From positions 124,001 through 188,000 of the forward strand of contig NZ_JABWMJ010000004.1 of assembly GCF_013366375.1 (NCBI RefSeq): a stretch of 64,000 bases of DNA. Reading direction: 5' to 3'. A program made the position numbers and the translations under genes. The DNA comes from Rhizobacter koreensis. Its GTDB lineage: Bacteria; Pseudomonadota; Gammaproteobacteria; Burkholderiales; Burkholderiaceae_C. This document shows, in pieces, positions 25,238 through 33,592 of the stretch (within the stretch, counting starts at the first letter, position 1; each line of letters starts with the position of its first letter). Under the pieces are notes generated by a model that saw nothing but the letters and a program-made list of their open reading frames with translations, was not told the origin of the DNA and made no database searches.

Positions 25238-26458
25238 ATGAACGACAGCACGGCACCCGCGCGCACCGACGCCCGGTCGCTCTCCGACGAGGCATCGGTG
25301 CGCACGCCGCGCATCTTCGAGGCGATCTGCGAGCAGGTGCGGAGCCAGCTCTCGATGGGCCGCCTGAAACCGGGCGACAAGCTGCCGGCCGAGCGCGAGC
25401 TCGCGGTGCAGTTCGGCAGCTCGCGCACCGCGGTGCGCGAAGCGCTGCGCAGCCTCGAGATCGCCGGCGTGATCGAGCTGCGCAAGGGCGTCAAGGGCGG
25501 GGCGTTCATCCGCGAAGGCGACCCGGCGGTCGTCACGCGCTCGTTCGGCGACATGGTCCACCTGGGCCGCATCTCGCTCGAGAACCTCACCGAGAGCCGC
25601 GTGATCATCCAGGATGCCGTGATCCGGCTGGCGTGCGAGCGCGGCAGCGACGCCGACTTCGACGCGCTGGAGGAGAGCATCGCCCGCACCGAGCGGCTCA
25701 CCCGCGAGAAGCGTTGGGACGAGCGGCGCGTGCAGCTGGTCAGCTTCTACCGTGTGCTCGCGCAGGCGACGCAGAACGAGGTGATGGTGATCATGGTCGA
25801 CGCCCTCACCGACATCGTGCTGCAGGTGATCGCGCGCGACAGCGCGGTGCCGAAGGAAGACACGGTCAAGGTGCAGCGTCAGATCGTCGAATGCCTGCGC
25901 CGACGCGATGCCGACGCCGCCGCCGCACTGATGTCGCGCCACCTGAAGGCGCTGCATGGTCATCTGTTCGATGCAGCCTCTCAGCGCAGCCGTGCGCTGC
26001 GCGCACGGCGCTCGGCCAACGCGCAGGCCCCCGTGGGCAAGACGTCGGCGCGCGCGGCGGGTGCCGGCCGCGGGGCGTCGGCTGCGCCACGCAACGCGGC
26101 TGCCGGTTCGGGTCCGGCGCCGCGCCGACCGGCGGCTTCGCCTGCGAGCGCTGCCCGCAAGGGCGCCGGCAACGGGACGGGCGCGTCCCGCAAGACGTCC
26201 GGTAACGGGTCCTCGGTCGCCAGCCGCAAGACCGCCGGCGCCTCGGAAACCGCGTCGCGCAAGTCGGCAACCGGTGCGACGGGCGCCGTCCGCAAGGGCG
26301 CGGCGAACGGTTCGACCGCTGCGCGCAAGGGCGCGGCCGCCCCGGCGCGCAGGGCAGCTCCAGGTGCGGGCGCCAAGGTGGCCGCCAAAGGTCGGTCCAG
26401 CGCGAAGAAGGCCGCCGCCGGCGCGAAGAGCACGCGCGGCACCGCCCGGCGCCGCTGA
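25238..26458 (+). CDS. GntR/FadR-type transcriptional regulator with a long histone H1-like basic tail
   Basis: A 406-residue regulator. Residues about 25-95 form the winged helix (GRLKPGDKLPAERELAVQF then SSRTAVREALRSLEIAGVIE). Residues about 105-245 are a helical FCD-type ligand domain, closest to the FadR/PdhR branch. From about residue 250 to the end there are roughly 155 residues of Ala, Gly, Ser, Lys and Arg only, with repeated ARKGA, SRKT and KKAA units and no hydrophobic core, as in eukaryotic H1-like bacterial tails. The tail is in frame, and the codon style is as GC-rich as the rest. A stem-loop overlaps its stop. It lies 102 bases downstream of the aromatic operon and may regulate it. 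No box is seen just before it. Confidence 0.85.
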   Translation: MNDSTAPARTDARSLSDEASVRTPRIFEAICEQVRSQLSMGRLKPGDKLPAERELAVQFGSSRTAVREALRSLEIAGVIELRKGVKGGAFIREGDPAVVTRSFGDMVHLGRISLENLTESRVIIQDAVIRLACERGSDADFDALEESIARTERLTREKRWDERRVQLVSFYRVLAQATQNEVMVIMVDALTDIVLQVIARDSAVPKEDTVKVQRQIVECLRRRDADAAAALMSRHLKALHGHLFDAASQRSRALRARRSANAQAPVGKTSARAAGAGRGASAAPRNAAAGSGPAPRRPAASPASAARKGAGNGTGASRKTSGNGSSVASRKTAGASETASRKSATGATGAVRKGAANGSTAARKGAAAPARRAAPGAGAKVAAKGRSSAKKAAAGAKSTRGTARRR

Positions 26459-26479
26459 GCCTCGATCGCGCAGCGGCGC
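26449..26479. terminator. Stem-loop between convergent genes
   Basis: GCGCCGCT at 26449-26456 pairs with AGCGGCGC at 26472-26479 across a 15-base loop. It spans the end of the tailed GntR gene and lies against the stop of the convergent SDR, a plausible two-way terminator without a T-run. Confidence 0.4.
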
Positions 26480-27247
26480 TCAGAGCGCCGCGTGAGTGCG
26501 TCCTCCGTCGACGACGACCAGCTCGCCGTTGATGAAGCTGCTGTCGTCCGACGCCAGGAAAGCGGCGACCGACGCGATCTCGCTCGCGTCCGCCAAGCGC
26601 CCGAGCGGCGTGCTGCGCCGGCGCTGAGCGATGCCGGCCTCGTCAAAGTTGGCGAGCGCCGCCGCGGTGGCGACGAACGCCGGCGCGATGGCGTTGACGC
26701 GAATGCCGAGCCGGCCGAAATCGACCGCCGCCGCACGCGTGAGTCCGGCCACCGCACCTTTGACCGCGCAGTAGGCGAGCGAGTCGGGCGTCGCGCGCAG
26801 GGCAGCGGTCGAGCAGATGTTGATCACCGAGCCGTGGCCGCTGCGTTGCAGCGGGTCTTGCGCGGCCTGCAGCGTCCAGATCAGCCCTTTCACCCCGACG
26901 CCGAGCATGCGGTCGAGCGTCTCGGCGTCGATCGCGGACGGTGCCTGGTAGCGGATCCACGCCGCGTTGTTGACGAGGATGGCGAGCGGGCTCGCGAAGT
27001 CGGCTTCGATGCGCGCGAACGCGGCATGCACGGCGTTGCGCTCCGCGACATCGAGCGCGTACGCGCGCACGTCGGCGCCGCGGGCCTGCATCTCGGCGAC
27101 TGCCTGCTCGATGCGCGCCGCGCTGATATCGATGCAGGCGACGCGCGCGCCGTCGGCGGCGAGTCGCTCCGCGATCGCACGCCCGATGCCGCGCGCCGCG
27201 CCGGTCACCGCGGCGACGCGACCTTCGAGCCGCGCGGGCGTGACCAT
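26480..27247 (-). CDS. Short-chain dehydrogenase/reductase (SDR)
   Basis: Classical SDR of 255 residues with TGAARGIG, NNA followed by a Trp-Ile (in place of NNAG), the Ser region INICSTAAL and YCAVK (Tyr and Lys). It is the second gene of a leftward unit. ATG 27247 lies four bases after the stop of the CoA-transferase at 27252, so both should be read from the promoter near 28470. The likely role is oxidation of a hydroxyacyl-CoA formed downstream of CoA activation. Its 3' end converges on the tailed GntR gene. Confidence 0.88.
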   Translation of the reverse strand: MVTPARLEGRVAAVTGAARGIGRAIAERLAADGARVACIDISAARIEQAVAEMQARGADVRAYALDVAERNAVHAAFARIEADFASPLAILVNNAAWIRYQAPSAIDAETLDRMLGVGVKGLIWTLQAAQDPLQRSGHGSVINICSTAALRATPDSLAYCAVKGAVAGLTRAAAVDFGRLGIRVNAIAPAFVATAAALANFDEAGIAQRRRSTPLGRLADASEIASVAAFLASDDSSFINGELVVVDGGRTHAAL

Positions 27248-27251
27248 CGCC

Positions 27252-28439
27252 TCAGGCGTCGGCGGCCGGCGCCTTGACCGCGGCGATCTGCGCTTCGCTC
27301 CAGCCGAGCACGCGCGCGAGCACCGCGTCGGTGTCGGCGCCGAGTTCGGGCGTGCGTGCGCCGACGCGAACCTCGCCGTCCGAGAGCTTGAAGGGCAGAT
27401 TGGGGACCAGGAGCTCGCCGGCACCGTCGCGTGTGCGTGCCAGGCTTTCGCGATGCACCAGCTGCGCCTCGTCGAGCGCCTCGCGCACCGTGAGGTACGG
27501 CGTGACCGGAACGCCGGCGCCGCCGATGATGCGCTCGCACTCGGCGGTGTCACGCTCGGCGGTCCAGGCACGCACGCGGTCCATGACCGCACTCCAGTTC
27601 TTCTGTCGCGCGGCGTCGTTCATCATGGTCGGATCGGCCCGCCAACCATCGACGCCGATCGCGTCGAGGAGGCCCTCGAAGTTGCGCGGCGACACCGCGG
27701 CGACCATCAGCCAGCCGTCGCGCGTGGGGAAGGGCGGGTAGACCGGGCGTCGCTTGGGCTCGGGGAACTGCGCCTCCTGCACCTCGTACGGCATCAGGTT
27801 CAGCATGCCCTCGATCAGTGTCGTGTCGACGTGCTGGCCGCGCCCGGTGAGGTGGCGCTGGTTCAGCGCCGCCAGGATGCCGGCGAACGCGTAGGTGCCG
27901 CCGAGCACGTCGGCGATGAAGATGGCGGTGTTGGCGGGCTGCGCCGTCTCGCCCTGGTAGCGCGCGAACGCGAGCTCGTAGCCCGAGCCGGCCTGCACGA
28001 TCTGCGCGTACGCCGGGCGCAGCGCGGCCGGTCCGGTCTGACCGAATCCGGAGATCGAGCACATCACGAGGCGCGGGTTGATCGCGGCCAGCGTCTCGTA
28101 GTCGAGCCCCAGGCGCTTCATCACGCCGGGACGGAAGTTCTCGACCACCACGTCGCATTCGGCCACGAGTGCCTTGACCGCCTGCAGCGCCACGGGGTTC
28201 TTGAGGTCGAGCACGATGCTCTGCTTGCCGGCGTTGAGGTGGCTGAAGTAGGCGCTGTGGCCGTCGCGCAGCGGCGCCCGGCTGCGGATGTAGTCGCCTT
28301 CGCTCGCCTCGACCTTGATCACCTCCGCGCCCAGGTCGGCGAGGTAGCGCGTCGCGTAGGGGCCGGCCATCATGATCGTGAAGTCGAGCACGCGGACTCC
28401 GGCGAGCGGACGCGGCCGGGCGGTGGAGGTGTCGGACAT
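27252..28439 (-). CDS. Family III CoA-transferase (CaiB/BaiF type)
   Basis: A 395-residue family III CoA-transferase, activating a carboxylic acid by moving CoA from another acyl-CoA. The N-terminal fold shows GVRVLDFTIMMAGPYATRYLADLGAEVIKVE, then RDGHSAYFSHLNAGKQSI. The catalytic Asp falls in AIFIADVLGGTYAFAG near residue 170, as in formyl-CoA transferase. ATG 28439 is preceded within 35 bases by a perfect TATAAT -10 that abuts a GntR-type box. The gene is followed closely by the SDR at 26480. Confidence 0.9.
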   Translation of the reverse strand: MSDTSTARPRPLAGVRVLDFTIMMAGPYATRYLADLGAEVIKVEASEGDYIRSRAPLRDGHSAYFSHLNAGKQSIVLDLKNPVALQAVKALVAECDVVVENFRPGVMKRLGLDYETLAAINPRLVMCSISGFGQTGPAALRPAYAQIVQAGSGYELAFARYQGETAQPANTAIFIADVLGGTYAFAGILAALNQRHLTGRGQHVDTTLIEGMLNLMPYEVQEAQFPEPKRRPVYPPFPTRDGWLMVAAVSPRNFEGLLDAIGVDGWRADPTMMNDAARQKNWSAVMDRVRAWTAERDTAECERIIGGAGVPVTPYLTVREALDEAQLVHRESLARTRDGAGELLVPNLPFKLSDGEVRVGARTPELGADTDAVLARVLGWSEAQIAAVKAPAADA

Positions 28440-28457
28440 GGGCGCCTCGCGATCGAA

Positions 28458-28473
28458 AGGTCCAACCATTATA
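28458..28473 (-). promoter_or_regulatory. TATAAT -10 box abutting a GntR-type operator
   Basis: Read leftward, positions 28473-28468 are exactly TATAAT and run straight into TGGTTGGACCT (28468-28458), one mismatch from TGGTNNNACCA. The palindrome therefore covers the transcription start of the CoA-transferase/SDR unit. I see no good -35 at 16-18 bases, which would fit a promoter whose activity depends on the bound factor or on a weak -35. Confidence 0.65.
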
Positions 28474-28498
28474 CCTGGGCGCCGGCGCGGTCGACGCG

Positions 28499-29758
28499 TC
28501 AGATTCGCTCGCTGTTCAGTTCGACCCGGCGCAGCGAAACCCAGCGCGGCACGAACACCGCCGCCGCGCCGGCGGCCATCAGCGCCCCCAGGATCAGCAG
28601 GGTGACGCGTACGCCGAGGCGCTGCGCCAGGATGCCGGCGAGCAGGTGGCCGAGCGGCAGCGAGCCCATGAAGCACATGCTGTAGAGGCCGATCAGCGGC
28701 CCCCGCAGCTCGGCCGGCGCGCGCTGCTGCAGGCCGCTGTTGAAGCCGGCGGCGCAGAACGTGAACGCGAAGCCCATCGCGAAGAACCAGAGCATCGCGA
28801 CCACCGGCAGCGGCGCGAAGCCGACGCCGATCAGCGCGGCAGCGACGACCCACGGCATGCTGATCTGAAGGCGCGACAGCGCAACGGGCATCAAGCTCGT
28901 CGAGAGCAGGATGCCCGCGCAGAGCGAACCGAAGCCGGAGGCGCCGAACAGCCAGCCCGCCCACGCCGCGGCGCCCCCGAAGCGGTCGGCAAGCGCCGGG
29001 ACGATCGTCTGCAGGCTGCCGGCGAACAGGCCCACCAGCGCGCAGGTCGGCATGAAGAGCGATGCGATCCGGTCGGCGCGCACGTACCGGACCGCGTGGC
29101 GCAGGCCGGGTCCGCGTGCCGCGCCGGCGCCGCTCGACGTGCCGATCGGCGGCAGCGGCATGCTCGCGACGCACAGGATCATCACCACCAGCGTCGCGGC
29201 GCCGATGGCGAAGCCCCAGGTCGCGTCGAGCGCCGCGAACAGCGCGGCGGCGATCGCCGGCCCGAGCATGCGACCGACATTGAACACGACCGTGTTCATC
29301 GCGACCGCGTTGCCGATGAGCGCCGGGTTCACCACCGAGGCGGCGAGCAGCACCTGGCGCGCCGGCAGCTCGAGCCCGCTGCAGATGCCACGCAGCAGGG
29401 CGAGCACGGCGATCGCCGCAGTGCCGAGTGCGTGGGTCGCCGCGAGGGCGGCGAGCGCCAGGGCGATCGCGAGGGAGACCGCCAGGATGGACAGCGTCGC
29501 GCGCCGCGCGTTGTCCGAGCGCAGCCGCAATCCGGCGAGCGGCGCCACCACGACCATCGGCCCGAACAGCAGGAAGTTCACCGCGCCGAGCAGAGCGGGC
29601 GAGGCGGTGAGGCGCCACACCAGCAGGTTGATCGTGATGTCGATCACCCAGGTCCCGTTGACCGACACCAGCTGGCCGATCAGGTAGCGGCCGACGGCGG
29701 CTTCCGTGAGAGCGGGAAACCATCGGCCCGCCCAGCCGGCCGAGGGCGCTTGCTGCAT
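28499..29758 (-). CDS. MFS transporter, EntS/MFS_3-like exporter
   Basis: An integral membrane protein of 419 residues with about twelve hydrophobic segments. The N-terminus WFPALTEAAVGRYLIGQLVSVNGTWV and the region GPMVVVAPLAGLRLRSDNARRATL resemble the MFS_3 group that includes the enterobactin exporter EntS. Function here could be efflux or uptake of a pathway metabolite; substrate unknown. ATG 29758 lies 17 bases from an exact GntR-type box (29775-29785). It is separate from the downstream CoA-transferase, which has its own promoter. Confidence 0.85.
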   Translation of the reverse strand: MQQAPSAGWAGRWFPALTEAAVGRYLIGQLVSVNGTWVIDITINLLVWRLTASPALLGAVNFLLFGPMVVVAPLAGLRLRSDNARRATLSILAVSLAIALALAALAATHALGTAAIAVLALLRGICSGLELPARQVLLAASVVNPALIGNAVAMNTVVFNVGRMLGPAIAAALFAALDATWGFAIGAATLVVMILCVASMPLPPIGTSSGAGAARGPGLRHAVRYVRADRIASLFMPTCALVGLFAGSLQTIVPALADRFGGAAAWAGWLFGASGFGSLCAGILLSTSLMPVALSRLQISMPWVVAAALIGVGFAPLPVVAMLWFFAMGFAFTFCAAGFNSGLQQRAPAELRGPLIGLYSMCFMGSLPLGHLLAGILAQRLGVRVTLLILGALMAAGAAAVFVPRWVSLRRVELNSERI

Positions 29759-29774
29759 CGCGGCATCATATCAA

Positions 29775-29785
29775 TGGTCGGACCA
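29775..29785. promoter_or_regulatory. GntR/FadR-type operator, exact TGGTNNNACCA
   Basis: TGGTCGGACCA in the leader of the leftward MFS gene. Read leftward it is followed by ATTGATATGAT, an extended -10 (TG, one base, TATGAT), so the box lies in the spacer just upstream of the -10. The box at 49809 has the same arrangement. Confidence 0.75.
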
Positions 29786-29853
29786 TGAGACCGCTCGTGC
29801 GTTCGCTGCCACGGCGCGGGGCGCAATGGTTTCGCGGCTGCGCCGACGTGCCG

Positions 29854-30468
29854 TTACCAGCGGGGGTCGGCCGGCGCGTCGATCGTCTCGCCGATCGATG
29901 CTTCGGCCCGCGCCTTCAGCGTGGCGGCACGCCTTGCCAGCGCGACGAAGTAGGCGTAGTCGGCTTCGATCTGCGCCATGGACTTGCCTTCGTAACCGCG
30001 GTAGTTGTAAGGCACCGAAACCGGGGAGCATGCGAGCGCCAGTGCGATGTTGCGCATGCTACGTCGGTCGGTCGCCGAGTCTGCCAGGCTCTCGAGCCGC
30101 GCCAGGAAGACTTCGAAGCCGCGCGGATCGTTCAGGTAGCTGACTGCAACCACGACCTCGTCGTCGTGGCGGGACGCGCAGATGCAGTCGAGTACCGACG
30201 CGAAGGTCGGCGTCCCGCGAATCAGCGTTTCCTTGTCGGGCATCACGCCGAACGCCTCGACGCGGTACTCCCACGTGGAGCCGTCCTGAGGGTCTTCGTA
30301 CAGGAACCATCGGGTTCCCGACTCCTAGGGGTCGAGCTCGCGCACCAGGCGGAGCCCGGCGAGCAGATCCTTGATGCGATCCGGATCGCTGGCGAACGCG
30401 ACCGGAGCCGCGCGGCCCGATACGCGCGACCAGAACCCCGGCGCGGCGAAGAAGGAGAGCATGCGCAT
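29854..30468 (-). pseudogene. Unrecognised gene interrupted by an in-frame TAG
   Basis: From ATG 30468 a frame runs leftward for 47 codons (MRMLSFFAAPGFWSRV to RLVRELDP), meets TAG at 30327-30325, and then continues in the same frame for about 156 more codons to 29854. The downstream part begins ESGTRWFLYEDPQDGSTWEY and looks like normal protein well before its first possible internal start (ATG 30243). A single nonsense change of a CAG or GAG codon in a roughly 204-residue protein is the simplest reading. The distal part (from 30243, 129 residues) might still be made from its own start. No family is recognised; the sequence is mostly helical and soluble, without signal peptide. Confidence 0.55.
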
Positions 30469-30759
30469 GACGACAGCCCGAACCTGCGTCGGTCGGTGAA
30501 ATCGGGTGAGCTGTCGATTCTCGTCGGTCGCGCCGCGGGCGTGGCCCTGCGTCGTCCGCCATCGAGAGGAGCGATGCCGAGCTCGGCAAGCGCGCTCCCC
30601 TTGCGGTGACCCGCGACCTGACGGGCCGGGCCACCCGAGCCCTGCGCAGTGCTCGCGCGCGGCGCGACGCGCGGCTTCGGGAGAACGCCGGGTCATCGGT
30701 CGCGCCGCGCTGCGGTAGATTGGCGTCCCGGGCAACGCCCGACCGCGGGCTGCACGCAC
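30469..30759. other. Intergenic region between divergent genes, nothing recognised
   Basis: These 291 bases separate the interrupted gene from the hybrid kinase. I see no clear promoter, GntR-type box, repeat or RNA gene. In-frame starts for the kinase exist upstream (for example 30649) but would add Arg-rich sequence with no domain character. Confidence 0.35.
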
Positions 30760-32613
30760 GTGGCGATCTCCCCGACCGCACAGGGCCGCGACGCTGGCTT
30801 CACCCTCGACGAGACGGTGCTGAGCGAGCGGCGCATCGTCAGCGCGTGGCGCGTCCACGCCGTGCAGATCCCCGCGTTTCGCGCGATCGGCTTCGCCGTG
30901 CTGTGCGTGCTGCTCGTCGTGCACGACCTGCGCGGGCCGGACGCGTTCGCGTCGGACGAACTGCGCAGGCTCGTCCTGCTGAACGTGGCGTACGCGTCGA
31001 TCAGCTGGTGGCTCGTGCTGCTGGCCTACGGCCGCACCGGCCGCTTCGACGTCGGCCTGCTGTTCCTGCACCTGGACGTGCTGGTCTGGCTGCCGACGCT
31101 GCACCACCTCGGGCACGGCAACCCCTACGTGGCCTTCTTCATCCTCATCCGAGTCGCCGACCAGGCCGGCTTCGGGTTCCGGCGCGCGCTGCATTTCGCG
31201 CACCTGCTGCCGCTCGTGTACCTGGGCTACGCCGGCTACACGACCGACGAACGCGGCCCCGCGGCGATGCTCGGCCACGCTGCGGCAGCGGCCACCATGT
31301 ACGTGCTCGGCCTCTACCTCGCCGCGACGGCGTCGGTCAGCGAGCGCCTGCGCGACCGTACCCGGCAGGCGGTGCGCACGGCGCGCGAACTCGTCAACCG
31401 GCTCGAGCAGGAGACGCGGGCGCTGGAGGCGCAGGCGGTCGAGCTCGAGCACGCGCGACGGGCCGCCGAGCAGGCGAGCATCGCCAAGTCGCAGTTCCTC
31501 GCGACCATGAGCCACGAGATCCGGACGCCGCTCAACGGCGTGCTCGGCACCACCCGGCTGCTGCTCGAGACGCCGCTGTCGCCGCTGCAGCGCCGCTATG
31601 CCGATGCCGGGCATCGGTCGGCGACCTTGCTGCTGGGCCTCATCGACGACGTGCTCGACCTGTCGCGCATCGAGGCGGGCAAGCTGGTGCTGAACGTCAC
31701 GGCCGTCGACGTGCGCGAGCTCGCCCGCGAGGCCGTGGAGGTGATCGCCGCGACCGCCGACGGCAAGCCGGTGCAGTTGCGCTGCGATCTCGACGCGGCG
31801 CTGCCGGCGACGCTCGCGGCCGATCCGGTGCGGTTGCGCCAGGTGCTGGTCAACCTGCTGCACAACGCGGTGAAGTTCACCGAACGGGGTGAGGTCGAGC
31901 TGCGCGTGACGGTGGTCGACGATGCGCCGGCGGCGGCCCGGCTGCGCTTCGAGGTTCGCGACACCGGCATCGGCATGACGCGCGAGCACCTCGACTCGGT
32001 GTTCGATGCCTTCACGCAGGCCGACGCGTCGACGTCGCGCCAGTATGGCGGCAGCGGCCTGGGCCTCGCGATCGTGCGCCAGCTCGTCGAGATGATGGGC
32101 GGGCGCATCGATGCCACGAGCGAGCCGGGCCACGGCTCGGTTCTCGCGTTCGAGCTGGGACTCGCCAAGACCGTCGCGCCGGCCGACGCGCACGTCGCCG
32201 TGTCCACCCCGCCCGTGTCGCTGGTCGGCGCGCTCGTGCTGCTGGCCGAAGACGAGCCCGTGAACCAGCTCGTCGTGACCGGAATGCTGCGCAAGCTCGG
32301 CTGCCGTGTCGACGTCGTGTCCGATGGCGATGCGGCATGCGATGCCGTGGCGTCGCAGCGCTACGACCTCGTGCTGATGGACTGCCACATGCCCGTGACC
32401 GACGGCTACGACGCGACCGAGCGCATCCGCCGCGCGGAAGCCGCCGGCAAGCCACGCACCGTGATCGTCGCCCTCACGGCCGATGCGCTCGTCGCGAGCC
32501 GCGAGCGCTGCATCGCGAGCGGCATGGACGATTTCCTGACCAAGCCGCTGTCGTTGGAGGTGCTGCGGGCGGCGCTGGAGCGCTGGGCCGGTCCGCCTGC
32601 CGCGCCGGCCTGA
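30760..32613 (+). CDS. Hybrid sensor histidine kinase with C-terminal receiver
   Basis: A 617-residue membrane kinase. Residues about 35-200 hold five or six hydrophobic segments forming an unnamed sensor, followed by a coiled linker (residues 205-240). The kinase core has the phospho-acceptor His252 in [11 protein letters not shown], the N box [12 protein letters not shown], the G1 box DTGIGM and a second glycine motif [10 protein letters not shown]. The receiver (residues about 490-605) carries the acidic pair in LLAEDEPVN, the phospho-acceptor Asp541 in VLMDCHMP, a Thr in ALTAD and Lys in TKPLS. No response-regulator gene with an output domain is adjacent, so its target is unknown. GTG 30760 is chosen because the sequence becomes domain-like there. 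Confidence 0.88.
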   Translation: MAISPTAQGRDAGFTLDETVLSERRIVSAWRVHAVQIPAFRAIGFAVLCVLLVVHDLRGPDAFASDELRRLVLLNVAYASISWWLVLLAYGRTGRFDVGLLFLHLDVLVWLPTLHHLGHGNPYVAFFILIRVADQAGFGFRRALHFAHLLPLVYLGYAGYTTDERGPAAMLGHAAAAATMYVLGLYLAATASVSERLRDRTRQAVRTARELVNRLEQETRALEAQAVELEHARRAAEQASIAKSQFLATMSHEIRTPLNGVLGTTRLLLETPLSPLQRRYADAGHRSATLLLGLIDDVLDLSRIEAGKLVLNVTAVDVRELAREAVEVIAATADGKPVQLRCDLDAALPATLAADPVRLRQVLVNLLHNAVKFTERGEVELRVTVVDDAPAAARLRFEVRDTGIGMTREHLDSVFDAFTQADASTSRQYGGSGLGLAIVRQLVEMMGGRIDATSEPGHGSVLAFELGLAKTVAPADAHVAVSTPPVSLVGALVLLAEDEPVNQLVVTGMLRKLGCRVDVVSDGDAACDAVASQRYDLVLMDCHMPVTDGYDATERIRRAEAAGKPRTVIVALTADALVASRERCIASGMDDFLTKPLSLEVLRAALERWAGPPAAPA

Positions 32614-32709
32614 GGCGGCGCATCCCGCCGACAGGGGATTCGCGATTCGCCGCGATCGCGAACACTCCGCACCCGATGCCGCTCCTGCGGCAGCCGGGAG
32701 GAGACGACC

Positions 32710-33441
32710 ATGACACATCACGCTCCGGTGCCGCTGAGGAGAACGGCCAGGCCCTCCCTCGCGACGCGAGGGCTCGACGAGCGTCCGGGCGCGCAGGCCT
32801 GGGTGATGCCGCTGCTCTCCGACGCCGAGGCCGAGGCGAGCTGGGAGACGATCTGGGGCATGAGCGGTCAGCAGCCCCCGGTCGCGATCAAGGCGGATCT
32901 GCTCGACGCGTGGGCGCAGCCGCATCGCCACTGCCACGGCATGCGGCACCTGCGCGAGTGCCTGAGCCTGTGGAGCGCGTGGGTCGAGCACTGCCAGCGC
33001 GCGGACGAGGTAGGGCTCGCGCTGTGGTTCAGCGGCGCCGTCTGCAGCCCGCGGAGCGGCGACAACGCGTCGCGCAACGCGACCTGGGCCGCGCGTGCAC
33101 TCGCCGCCACCCCGACGAGCTTCGAGCGAACCCAGCGCATCCACGACCTCGTGCTGGCAGCCGGCGGTTCGCGGCAGGTGCTCCATCCGGACGCCGACCT
33201 CATTGCCGACATCGCGCTTGCGCACCTCGGCAGCCCTGCGCAGCGTTTCGCCGCGCGCGAACTCGAGTTGCGGCGCGAGCGGCCGTGGCTCGGCAGGGCG
33301 GCGTACCGGCTGCAGCGCGTCGCCGTCCTGCAGCATCTGCTGGCCGAGCCGCGGATCTTCCGCACCGACGTCGCCTGGAGCCTGCTCGAGCGGCAGGCGC
33401 GCGCCAACCTCGCGATGGCGTGCGAGCGGCTCGCGGCCTGA
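32710..33441 (+). CDS. Degenerate HD-superfamily phosphohydrolase-like protein (catalytic HD lost)
   Basis: A 243-residue protein matching the layout of the small predicted HD phosphohydrolases of COG4339. The conserved lead is WAQPHRHCHGMRHLRECL (normally an E-PHRHYHTL-H pattern), and the C-terminus ELRRERPWLGRAAYRLQR to LLERQARANL is as in the family. The diagnostic WFHDAVY, which supplies the metal-binding His-Asp, reads WFSGAVC here, and the later His-containing helix is also altered (VLAAGGSRQVLHPDADL). Only the DADL/DI acidic residues remain. It is therefore probably inactive or repurposed. The gene follows the kinase after about 96 bases with a GGAGG-type site before ATG 32710. Confidence 0.7.
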   Translation: MTHHAPVPLRRTARPSLATRGLDERPGAQAWVMPLLSDAEAEASWETIWGMSGQQPPVAIKADLLDAWAQPHRHCHGMRHLRECLSLWSAWVEHCQRADEVGLALWFSGAVCSPRSGDNASRNATWAARALAATPTSFERTQRIHDLVLAAGGSRQVLHPDADLIADIALAHLGSPAQRFAARELELRRERPWLGRAAYRLQRVAVLQHLLAEPRIFRTDVAWSLLERQARANLAMACERLAA

Positions 33442-33592
33442 GGGTGGCGCCGAAGACGTCAACCGCAGGGCACGCCGCAAGCGGCGCCTTCGTGAGCGCC
33501 GGTACGGCAGGTCGGTCGCATCGCTCGCAACCGGCTCGCCGGCCACGTGCCCGAAAGGCTTCGCCGGCACACGGCCGGCGCTCCCGTTGCGC

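Noticed and set aside
25990..26458. The basic tail of the GntR protein as a frameshift artefact
   Set aside because: The tail has repeated codon-level units in one frame, lacks the mixed composition of a shifted GC-rich frame, and a shorter similar tail occurs on the regulator at 44009. It is kept as real but flagged for read checking.
30325..30327. The in-frame TAG as a recoded (pyrrolysine or read-through) codon
   Set aside because: Pyrrolysine use is not expected in a Burkholderiales genome, and no stem-loop or readthrough context was evident. Simple nonsense mutation is enough.
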